64,000 nt of DNA from positions 1 to 64,000 of the forward strand of contig NZ_JBIMER010000008.1 of the NCBI RefSeq assembly GCF_051262515.1, in the 5' to 3' direction. Positions 8,618 to 15,634 of the stretch are shown here, piece by piece. Both the position numbers and the translations under genes were made by a program. The stretch's first letter is position 1. Each line of letters starts with the position of its first letter. The notes beneath the pieces are model-generated. The model ran no database searches. It was not told the origin of the DNA and saw only the letters and a program-made list of their open reading frames with translations. This stretch comes from Arthrobacter_N sp051262515. Its GTDB lineage: Bacteria; Actinomycetota; Actinomycetes; Actinomycetales; Micrococcaceae.

Positions 8618-8762
8618 CCGTCTCATGATTCGCAAGAACTCGGGATCTAAAAGTATTGAACTTAGCAGCGAGCGGACTGGAACTCACGGTCCTTATGGCT
8701 GCCCCAGCTGCGGCGTGAGCTGGAGGCTACGGCCCTGGGAATCGTCTCGTGGAGACCATGCC

Positions 8763-8843
8763 ATGGCTATGCCCTCCTTGCCCAAGGGCCGCAATCATTC
8801 CATGCTGGTGGCCAAGCTGAAATTGTCGGAACAAGGCTTGCCC
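8763..8843 (+). pseudogene. Fragment of a second EEP-family (endonuclease/exonuclease/phosphatase) gene
   Basis: Around 8787-8826 the frame reads KGRNHSMLVAKLKL, closely matching TGRNHSMLVEKLER in the intact EEP gene at 10016-10795, where it follows the GDFNSS catalytic motif. Outside about 25 residues the likeness fades, and no start or catalytic residues remain. The surrounding stretch 8618-8874 shows no other coding signal. Probably the scrap of a duplicated or independently inherited EEP gene. Confidence 0.5.
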
Positions 8844-8874
8844 GAAGGCTGCTCGAGGAGAATCAGGAACCGTT

Positions 8875-8928
8875 CACGCGAAGGACGCCGTCTCTAACTG
8901 AGACGGCGCCCTTCGCGTGTGCTTTTTG
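8875..8928 (+). terminator. Strong rho-independent terminator
   Basis: A long stem pairs CGCGAAGGaCGCCGTCTC (8877-8894) with its near-exact complement (about 8899-8917) and is followed by GTGTGCTTTTTG. The T-run lies on the + strand, so it would end transcription from the xre-fic unit (and the EEP scrap). The convergent small-protein gene stops at 8931. Confidence 0.8.
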
Positions 8929-8930
8929 TC

Positions 8931-9392
8931 CTAGACTGCGGGCTCCTCGGCAACCGGCTGCTCGGCCGCCAACTGCGCCTCGTAGGCAGCGGCGAGAGCC
9001 TGGTACTCGGCGCGAGCCTCAGCTACGACGACTCGGTTCTCGGCACGAAGTTCCTTCAACGCAACAGCGTTTGCCTTGCGCAGGTTCTTCAGCTCAAGCT
9101 GGGCGGCCTTCTTGGCCTTACCCTTTGCCAACTTCACCTCGACAGCGACGGTCTTGACCGCCGCGGCAGCGGTAACGCGAACCTGCTTTTCAGCGGCACG
9201 CGCATCGATCTGAGCCTGCTTGAAAACACTCTTCGAGATTGCGACGTCAATTGCGGTGATCGGCGCGGGAGCCACCTCGGTGATGACGGGCTCAGTGGTT
9301 CCGGCGGCGTGCTCCGTGGCAAGGGCCGCAGTGGCGCTTCCGCCCACGAGGAGGGATGCGGTGAGGACTCCGGCTGCAATCTTGGCGATCAT
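8931..9392 (-). CDS. Small secreted Ala/Lys-rich helical protein
   Basis: 153 aa. A Sec signal peptide (MIAKIAAGVLTASLLVGGSATAALA in outline) is followed by a short Thr/Glu/Pro segment and about 100 residues of charged, alanine-rich helix with heptad-like spacing (AARAAEKQVRVTAA, then LKNLRKANAVALKELRAEN), so an extended coiled coil is likely. No enzymatic motif and no anchor is visible. Start chosen at the ATG with GGAGC about 7 bp upstream, which places the signal peptide at the N-terminus; longer frames add unlikely sequence. Role unknown; perhaps a cell-surface or stress-related protein. Confidence 0.65.
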   Translation of the reverse strand: MIAKIAAGVLTASLLVGGSATAALATEHAAGTTEPVITEVAPAPITAIDVAISKSVFKQAQIDARAAEKQVRVTAAAAVKTVAVEVKLAKGKAKKAAQLELKNLRKANAVALKELRAENRVVVAEARAEYQALAAAYEAQLAAEQPVAEEPAV

Positions 9393-10015
9393 TCGTGCTC
9401 CATGTTCAGGATGATGGTGGCGAGCCCTGCGCTGGCCACAAATCAAAATTAGCAATCCGGCTCTTCGCAAACACCGACCTTGCGCATAACCTGTCCGAAG
9501 CCTGCTGCTACTGCCCGAAAGCTGTACCTTTGCTGCGGCAAGACCGTGCCCGAACCACACGGCCCCCTCTGCCGCGTTTCGCCAAAGGTAGATGCTCATT
9601 TGGTGCCGGACTCGAGCTTCTGCCTTCGTCGAAACGTGCGACAGGGACATCTGGGGTCGTCGAAAGAGGAGCAGATCCCGAACTCAGGTCAGGCCGCGAA
9701 GTTCTCTCGAAGAATGCTCGGAAGGAACCCCAATTCATCGAGTTGCCGGATGGCGGACGGCGCCAGCGGACCCCGTTCTGGTCCCTCCGGCCCTGCCCCC
9801 CCATGATGCTCGTCCAAAAGTTGGAACAGATCGTCACGAGAAGCACGCGGGCTGCGGAAGCGCCCACGTCTGGTCCTTGAAACATCGCCTACCGCGGCGC
9901 CCTGGCGGTTATATCCCGCGAAAGGAACCTCGGGACCGTGGCGGTAGGCTCGGCATCGAACCGACCGACGGGGGCCCATGCACACCAAGATTTCGCGCCC
10001 GCCACTGGGCGTGAG
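9393..10015. other. Gene-poor stretch with repeat copy A2
   Basis: No convincing gene starts here. It holds the family A repeat (9575-9666). Between about 9689 and 9885 the minus strand reads like the end of a protein (FRSPRASRDDLFQLLDEHH, then APSAIRQLDELGFLPSIL and a stop), which may be a remnant, but I cannot name the family. The final 130 bp precede the EEP gene and show no clear promoter. Confidence 0.5.
9575..9666. repeat. Family A palindromic repeat, copy 2 (degraded)
   Basis: Arms are CGTTTCGCCAAAGGTAGATG (9575-9594), its partner CTTCTGCCTTCGTCGAAACG (9617-9636) and the third arm GACATCTGGGGTCGTCGAAA (9645-9664). Same A, A', A'' order as copy 1, with more mismatches, so it is older or under less constraint. 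It lies between the small secreted-protein gene and the EEP gene. Confidence 0.85.
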
Positions 10016-10795
10016 ATGGACGCAAGACCCTTGCGCATCGTGTCGTGGAACTGTGCCATGGCCTATGCCAAGAAGCGGCACCTGATCGAGTCGCTGAGGC
10101 CCGACGTCGTCATTTTGGCCGAGGTTTCCCAGAAGGCGGTCACCGAGTCCACCGCACCGTTCAAAGCATGGATCGGCTCCAACCCGAACAAGGGACTGGG
10201 CGCCATTGGCTTCACCGAGCGCAACTACGAATCGCACGACGCCGACCCGCGCCTGCCATGGCATCTTCCGTTCACTGTCGATGGGTTGAACATCATTGGA
10301 CTGTGGGCCCACGTCCGCGACAAGGACCTGAAGTATGTTCGCGTCACCCACCAAATCGTCGACCGGCACCGGGACTTCCTAGAGCGTGCGCCGTCGCTAT
10401 TGATCGGCGACTTCAACAGCAGTGCCAACTGGGATCGCCTACACACGGGACGGAACCACTCGATGCTCGTGGAAAAGCTGGAACGGTTCGGCCGGCACAG
10501 CGCCTACCACGGACAGGAAAAAACCGCCCAGGGAGCGGAGCGGCACCCGACGTTTTTCGCGACCAGGAACATTGAGAAACCGCATCACATCGACTACGCC
10601 TTCGCCGGAAGGCTGGCGGCGAGCGTGGCTGTCGGCCGACCCGACGACTGGCTCGAGCACAGCGACCATATGCCACTGATCGTCGATATCGAGGGCCAAC
10701 ACTCCGACCCGGAAGGGATACCGGCTGAAGCCGCCAGCCGAACGCAACGCACCGGCGTCGTACTGCAATCCACCAACACGGGAGCCATCGCATGA
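10016..10795 (+). CDS. Endonuclease/exonuclease/phosphatase family protein
   Basis: 259 aa EEP fold. Landmarks in order: RIVSWNC (metal-site Asn), VVILAEV (metal-binding Glu), PSLLIGDFNSS (catalytic Asp/Asn), RNHSMLV, and the C-terminal HIDYAFA and EHSDHMPLI (general-base His in the SDHxP motif). All expected residues are present, so the enzyme should be active on a phosphodiester or phosphomonoester; the substrate is unknown. An upstream GTG at 9938 is in frame, but the ATG at 10016 begins right at the fold. The stop overlaps the next start by ATGA. A fragment of a related gene lies 1.2 kb upstream. Confidence 0.78.
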   Translation: MDARPLRIVSWNCAMAYAKKRHLIESLRPDVVILAEVSQKAVTESTAPFKAWIGSNPNKGLGAIGFTERNYESHDADPRLPWHLPFTVDGLNIIGLWAHVRDKDLKYVRVTHQIVDRHRDFLERAPSLLIGDFNSSANWDRLHTGRNHSMLVEKLERFGRHSAYHGQEKTAQGAERHPTFFATRNIEKPHHIDYAFAGRLAASVAVGRPDDWLEHSDHMPLIVDIEGQHSDPEGIPAEAASRTQRTGVVLQSTNTGAIA

Positions 10796-11709
10796 GCAAA
10801 ACGGCCGGAATCCAAAACCCCGACTCCGCTGGCGGCTCCGAGGCGCCCGCTGGGCCCGCGGACCTGATCGACTTCGATGCGCTGCTCACGCCCGCGGAAC
10901 TTCAACTCCGCGACCGGGTGCGGGAGTTCGTGAAGACCGAGATCAAGCCGAACATCGCGCGCTGGTACGAGGACGCGCATTTCCCGCTGGAGATCGTTCC
11001 GAAGATGGCCAAGCTCGGCCTGCTGGGGATCCACCTGACGGGCTATGGTTGCGCGGGCCGCTCCGCCGTCGAATACGGCCTCGCCGCCGCCGAGCTGGAG
11101 GCCGGGGACTCCGGACTGCGCACGTTCGTCTCCGTCCAGGGTTCCCTGGCGATGTCCGCGATCCACAAGCACGGTTCCGAGGAGCAGAAGCAGCGCTGGC
11201 TGCCCGCCATGGCCGCCGGCGAGGCGATCGGCTGCTTCGTGGTCCCCGCCGACACCGCCGGGATCACGGCCACACCGATCGAACCGAAGCTGTCGATGCG
11301 CGCCTCGATCCAGTGCGAGATCGACCTGGCCGACGTCCGCCTCCCCGCGGACGCGGTGCTGCCGAACGGCGTCGGTCTCAAGGGCCCGTTCTCCTGCCTG
11401 AACGAGGCCCGCTACGGGATCGTCCGGGGCGCCATGGGCGCGGCGCGCGACGCGTTCGAGGACGCGCTGGCCTACTCGCGGACCCGCATGCAGTTCGACA
11501 AGCCGCTCGCCTGGTACCAGATGACCCAGCAGAAGCTCGTGGACATGGCGCTGGAGATCAACAAGGGCCTCCGACTGGCCCACCATTTGGGCCACTCGCC
11601 GCTGCGCCACGCCAACAACCTCGAATCGGTCCGCACCTACGAGGGCACCGACGAGGTGCACATCCTCATCCTCGGCAACAAGATCACCGGCGTCCCCGCC
11701 TTCCGCTGA
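10792..11709 (+). pseudogene. Glutaryl-CoA dehydrogenase gene with two internal in-frame deletions
   Basis: The 305-aa frame aligns along its whole length with glutaryl-CoA dehydrogenases of about 400 aa, but two blocks are missing. GEAIGCF runs straight into VVPADTAGITATP, removing roughly 57 residues with the FAD-contacting GLTEP-GSD segment. HHLGH then jumps to SPLRHANN, removing roughly 44 residues with the GGNG loop. The catalytic Glu of TYEGT and the C-terminus remain. The frame is kept open, yet flavin binding should be lost, so I call it a decaying gene. Block sizes are estimated from family knowledge. It overlaps the EEP gene by ATGA. Confidence 0.75.
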
Positions 11710-11799
11710 CCGCCGATCCCACCATCCACGCCCCACGGGGAACCAGCGGGGGTCGCCGCGCCCTCGTGCCATGCCCCGGTCCCGCGGCACCCGTGCCGG

Positions 11800-11893
11800 C
11801 ATTTGGACGACGGCAGATGTCTCGACGCTTCCTTTCGACCAAGGCAGATGCTCGATACGGCGGCGAATCCTGCATCTACCCTCGTTGAAACGA
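11800..11893. repeat. Family A palindromic repeat, copy 3 (reverse layout)
   Basis: Arms: ATTTGGACGACGGCAGATGT (11801-11820), CTTTCGACCAAGGCAGATGC (11832-11851) and TGCATCTACCCTCGTTGAAA (11871-11890). The extra arm precedes the pair, order A'', A, A', which is the mirror image of copies 1 and 2. It lies after the broken acyl-CoA dehydrogenase gene. Confidence 0.8.
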
Positions 11894-12091
11894 GGGCGCG
11901 GAAATTGTTGGGCATCTGCGTTACATAATCGGTTGAACTGTGACTTAATCCATCAAATTTTCTCAAGGTATTCTTTCATACACTCTTCCTTCGTCAAATA
12001 TTCGGGGTTACGCTCCCTAGCGGCACGCGCCTCATCCGCTTGATCACCGGTACTCCCGCGCGGGCATCACAAATCAAAAAGGAGACCATTC
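11894..12091 (+). promoter_or_regulatory. AT-rich leader of the subtilase gene
   Basis: About 11903-12010 is strikingly AT-rich for this chromosome, with ATAATCGGTTGAACTGTG and CATCAAATTTTCTCAAGG. A weak promoter can be drawn as TTGAAC (11933-11938), 17 bp, AATTTT. The ribosome site AAAAAGGAGACC lies 5 bp before the ATG at 12092 and is one of the strongest in the window, in keeping with a highly made secreted protein. The AT-rich patch may mark promoter curvature or foreign DNA. Confidence 0.45.
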
Positions 12092-14035
12092 ATGGCACGT
12101 TTTGCCACCCCCCTCACCCGAACCCTGGCCGCTTCCGCGGCCGTGGCCATCGGTTTCGCCGGCATTGGCGCCGGCGCACTCCCGGCCGCCGCGGTCCCGA
12201 CCTCCGTGTCGGCCGCCAAGCCCGCACCCGCGCCGAACGGCGACTCGAAAGCCACCATCGGCTCGATCGAACCCGGCGAAAGCTACGACCAGTTCATCGT
12301 CCAGTACAAGCGCTCCGCGAAGGCCGCGGGCAAGTCCGAACGCGCCAAGGCCTGGGGCAAGGCCGCCAAGGACGCGGGTGTTTCCGTCAAGGAACTGCGC
12401 GCCATGGCCGTCGGCGGCTTCGTGGTCAAGGCCAGCAAGGAACTCGAGGGCGCCGACGCCAAGGCCTTCATGGCTGGCATCGCGGCCTCCGGCCTCATCG
12501 AATCCATCGAGCCGGACGCCATGATGAAGATCTCGATGAGCCCGAACGACACCCGCTACGGCGAGCAGTGGCACTACAGCGGCACCAACGGCATGCGCCT
12601 GCCGGCCGCCTGGGATTCCTCCACGGGATCCGGCAGCGTCGTCGCCGTGCTCGACACCGGCATCACCGACCACTCGGACCTGAACGCCAACGTCCTGCCC
12701 GGCTACGACTTCGTCTCCAACTCCACCTCGGCGCGCGACGGCAACGGCCGCGACGCCAACCCCCTGGACCAGGGCGACTGGTACGCGGCCGGCGAATGCG
12801 GCGCCAGTACCCCGGGCAACTCCTCCTGGCACGGCACGCACGTCGCCGGAACCGTAGCTGCCGTGACCAACAACTTCAAGGGCGTTGCCGGCGTCGCTCC
12901 GGACGCCAAGGTCGTCCCGGTCCGCGTGCTCGCCAAGTGTGGCGGCAGCCTCTCCGACATCGCCGACGCCATCGTCTGGGCTGCGGGCGGATCCGTCCCC
13001 GGCGTGCCCGCGAACCCGAACCCCGCCGACACCATCAACATGTCCCTCGGCGGCGGCGGCGCGTGCGGCACCACCTACCAGAGCGCCATCAACTCCGCCG
13101 TTTCCCTCGGGACCTCGGTGGTCGTCGCTGCCGGCAACGAAAGCCAGGACGCGCTCAACGTGCGCCCGGCCAACTGCGGCAACGTGGTGGTGGTCGCCGC
13201 CAGCAACCCCTCCGGGAGCCCGACCTTCTACACGAACTACGGTTCCGCCATCGACGTGACGGCCCCGGGCGGCGACACGCGCTACGCCGGCCAGGGCGTC
13301 CTGTCCACCATCAACACCGGCACCACGACGCCGGCCAACGAGGGCTACGCCTTCTACCAGGGCACCTCGATGGCCACCCCACACGTCGCCGGCATGGTTG
13401 CCCTCATGAAGTCCAAGTCCCCGACGCTCACGCCCGCCCAGGTCGAGTCCGCGCTGAAGGACGGCACCCGTCCCATGCCGGCGGGCTGCAGCATCGGCTG
13501 CGGCACAGGACTGGTGGACGCCACCAAGATCATGAACGCGCTCGGCGGATCCACCCCGGAGCCGTCACCGGAGCCGAGCGGGAACCTGCTGACCAACCCG
13601 GGATTCGAGAGCGGCTCGACCGGTTGGACGGCCAACCGCGCCGACACCTTCGAGACCGGCTCCGCCGCCCGCACCGGTAGCGGCCTGGCCGCCCTGAACG
13701 GCTGGGGCAGCTCCACCACGTACACGCTGGACCAGAAGGTCGCGATCCCGTCCAACGCCACCTCCGCGGAGCTGAGGTTCCACCTGCGGGTCCTGACGAA
13801 CGAGGGCACGTCCTCCTACGCCTACGACAAGTTGACCGTCCAGATTTTGGACGGCAACGGCACGTACAACATGGGCACCTGGTCCAACCTGGACGCGGGT
13901 TCGACGTACCAGGAGCGGACGGTCAACCTGAACAACTTCCGCGGCAAGACCGTCGCCCTGCGGTTCAAGGGCGTCGAGGACTCCTCGTATGCGACCCTGT
14001 TCCGCATCGACGACGCATCCGTCACGGCCAACTAG
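12092..14035 (+). CDS. Secreted subtilisin-like serine protease (S8) with C-terminal carbohydrate-binding-like domain
   Basis: 647 aa. Signal peptide (about 1-36), inhibitor I9-like propeptide (about 60-145, YDQFIVQYK to EPDAMM), and an S8 catalytic domain with Asp188 (AVLDTGI), His247 (WHGTHVAGT), the oxyanion-hole AAGNE and Ser426 (GTSMATPHVAG). After the STPEPSPEPSG linker a beta-sandwich of about 150 residues follows (NLLTNPGFESGSTGWTANR onwards), of the type found as P-domain or carbohydrate-binding modules. All catalytic residues are intact. Likely an extracellular, self-processed protease. Flanked on both sides by family A repeats; transcribed alone from an AT-rich leader. Confidence 0.92.
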   Translation: MARFATPLTRTLAASAAVAIGFAGIGAGALPAAAVPTSVSAAKPAPAPNGDSKATIGSIEPGESYDQFIVQYKRSAKAAGKSERAKAWGKAAKDAGVSVKELRAMAVGGFVVKASKELEGADAKAFMAGIAASGLIESIEPDAMMKISMSPNDTRYGEQWHYSGTNGMRLPAAWDSSTGSGSVVAVLDTGITDHSDLNANVLPGYDFVSNSTSARDGNGRDANPLDQGDWYAAGECGASTPGNSSWHGTHVAGTVAAVTNNFKGVAGVAPDAKVVPVRVLAKCGGSLSDIADAIVWAAGGSVPGVPANPNPADTINMSLGGGGACGTTYQSAINSAVSLGTSVVVAAGNESQDALNVRPANCGNVVVVAASNPSGSPTFYTNYGSAIDVTAPGGDTRYAGQGVLSTINTGTTTPANEGYAFYQGTSMATPHVAGMVALMKSKSPTLTPAQVESALKDGTRPMPAGCSIGCGTGLVDATKIMNALGGSTPEPSPEPSGNLLTNPGFESGSTGWTANRADTFETGSAARTGSGLAALNGWGSSTTYTLDQKVAIPSNATSAELRFHLRVLTNEGTSSYAYDKLTVQILDGNGTYNMGTWSNLDAGSTYQERTVNLNNFRGKTVALRFKGVEDSSYATLFRIDDASVTAN

Positions 14036-14046
14036 CGCCCCCATCT

Positions 14047-14137
14047 CGTTTCGACGAAGGTAGATGTCGCTTTCGGACCAAACTCCAGCATCTACCGTCG
14101 TCGAAACGAATGGCGCCGACATCTGTCTCCGTCGAAA
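14047..14137. repeat. Family A palindromic repeat, copy 4
   Basis: CGTTTCGACGAAGGTAGATG (14047-14066), GCATCTACCGTCGTCGAAAC (14088-14107) and the third arm GACATCTGTCTCCGTCGAAA (14118-14137). Order A, A', A''. It fills the gap between the convergent subtilase and PTH2-like genes, 11 bp after the subtilase stop codon. Confidence 0.9.
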
Positions 14138-14186
14138 GCACGACGCCGGGGCGCGGCTCCGCGGTGCGGCGCACCGGCGTCGTACC

Positions 14187-14837
14187 CTACAGGGTGACGA
14201 CGACGTAGGCCGTTGCCGAGCCCGGCGCGATCTCCGTGCGGCCCGCGTCCTGGATGACGGGCCCAGCCGCGGCGCGGGCGCCGGCCCGGAAGTCGCGGCG
14301 GACGAGATCACGGACCGACAGCGGGCACCCGGCCGCGCGCCAGGCTCGGACAGTGGCCGGATCCGCCTGAAGCAACCACGCGAACAACGCGTGGGCGGCC
14401 TGCGCGGCGGCCTTGCCGGTGGACATGTCCAGGGACGCATTGAGCGCGATCGTCACGGGCGCATCCGGCAGCGGCGGCCCGGCGGGGAGTTGCGTGCCGG
14501 AAACCTGCAGCTTCGCGAGCGGCTTCGGGAGCCCGTCCGCGGGCATCGGCCCGAGCCCGGCGGCCCGGCCCTTTCCGACCTCAGCAAGAGCGTGGTCCGG
14601 GTGCGCGGCGAGCATCTTGGCGAACGGATTCACGTCGGCCCGGCGGACGGTCTTGGCGAACGCACCCGCGGCCCACGCCTGCCAGTCGGGATTATCGAGG
14701 TCGCCGAGAAAGGCCTGCACGGAGGCGAGTGCCGCCGCGGCCACCCCCTCGGCGTGGGACGCGGGATCGGCCTTGTCGACCAACAGGATGATCGGTTGGA
14801 CCAGCTCGCCGGACGCGCGTTCGGTGTATTCGCTCAC
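14187..14837 (-). CDS. Peptidyl-tRNA hydrolase II-like protein
   Basis: 216 aa from a GTG start. The central segment VTIALNASLDMSTGKAAAQA followed by AHA corresponds to the PTH2 motif (hydrophobic strand, K/M-S-x-GK-xAAQxxHA). An N-terminal region of about 120 residues (VQPIILLVDKADP onwards) is typical of Micrococcales homologues, and a C-terminal strand ATAYVVVTL closes the domain. PTH2 enzymes free tRNA from stalled peptidyl-tRNA; activity of this divergent form is untested. The gene is bracketed by family A repeats 4 and 5 in mirror orientation. Confidence 0.65.
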   Translation of the reverse strand: MSEYTERASGELVQPIILLVDKADPASHAEGVAAAALASVQAFLGDLDNPDWQAWAAGAFAKTVRRADVNPFAKMLAAHPDHALAEVGKGRAAGLGPMPADGLPKPLAKLQVSGTQLPAGPPLPDAPVTIALNASLDMSTGKAAAQAAHALFAWLLQADPATVRAWRAAGCPLSVRDLVRRDFRAGARAAAGPVIQDAGRTEIAPGSATAYVVVTL

Positions 14838-14890
14838 CCGTCAAGGCTAGTTTGTCCGCGGTTGCCGCACGGCCGCGGCCGCGCGCCTCA

Positions 14891-14983
14891 TCCGTTTCGA
14901 CGAGGGCAGATGTCCTCCCACCCCTTTTCGACGGAGGTAGATGTCGGAATTCCCCCGAAAGAGAGCATCTACCTTCGTCGAAA
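14891..14983. repeat. Family A palindromic repeat, copy 5 (reverse layout)
   Basis: CGTTTCGACGAGGGCAGATG (14891-14910), TTTTCGACGGAGGTAGATGT (14923-14942) and GCATCTACCTTCGTCGAAAC (14962-14981). Order A'', A, A', the mirror of copy 4 on the other side of the PTH2-like gene. It ends 13 bp before the lutC stop codon. Confidence 0.9.
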
Positions 14984-14995
14984 CGGGAGAAGGGG

Positions 14996-15634
14996 CTAGA
15001 GGTCGCGGACTATGACCACGTCCAGTTGGCGGGGGCCGTGGACCCCCTCGACCCGCTCCAGTTCGATGTCACTCGTCGCGCTCGGCCCCGAGATCCACGT
15101 CTGCGGGCGGACCGGGTCCAGCCGCGGGAGCGCCTCGGGCAGGATCTGCACAATGGACGACGCCGGCACCACGCACACGTGCTGGTCCGGGATCAGGCTG
15201 ATCGCGCGCCTCCCCTGGTTCGGGCTGCCGTCGAGCATGATCGTCCCGGATTCGGCCACGGAGACCGTGCTGGAGGTCAGCACCGCGTCGGTGGCATCCA
15301 GTTCGGCCACGGTCAGCGGCGCGTCCACGGCATCCACTCGGCGCCGGGCGTCGCCGGCCAGGTCCGGGTGGTCCAGCCACGCGGCGTCGATCCCCGGGGG
15401 GACCACGTAGCTGCCCGCGCCGGACAGCAGTTCGGCGAGCGCCGCCGGCAGTTCCGCGGCGGCGACGTTCCGGACGCTGGCCTTGTAGTCCACCAGCCGG
15501 TCGATGTGCATCTCGATCAGCGCGTCGGCGTCCAGGTCGCCGGCCTGCCGGTTCTCCCGCGGGATGGGCGGGGCGGCCGGGGCGTCGGACAGGGCCGCGC
15601 GCAGCCGGTCGAGGATCTCTTCGCGGGCGCTCAT
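14996..15634 (-). CDS. lutC: L-lactate utilisation protein LutC
   Basis: 212 aa LutC/YkgG family. Starts MSAREEILDRLR and contains the family core TVSVAESGTIMLDGSPNQGR and LIPDQHVCVV with a terminal GVHGPRQLDVVIV. LutC is a subunit of the LutABC complex, which oxidises L-lactate to pyruvate using iron-sulfur subunits. The start at 15634 overlaps the lutB stop by ATGA, showing translational coupling; longer frames run into lutB. Last gene of lutABC on the minus strand. Confidence 0.93.
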   Translation of the reverse strand: MSAREEILDRLRAALSDAPAAPPIPRENRQAGDLDADALIEMHIDRLVDYKASVRNVAAAELPAALAELLSGAGSYVVPPGIDAAWLDHPDLAGDARRRVDAVDAPLTVAELDATDAVLTSSTVSVAESGTIMLDGSPNQGRRAISLIPDQHVCVVPASSIVQILPEALPRLDPVRPQTWISGPSATSDIELERVEGVHGPRQLDVVIVRDL

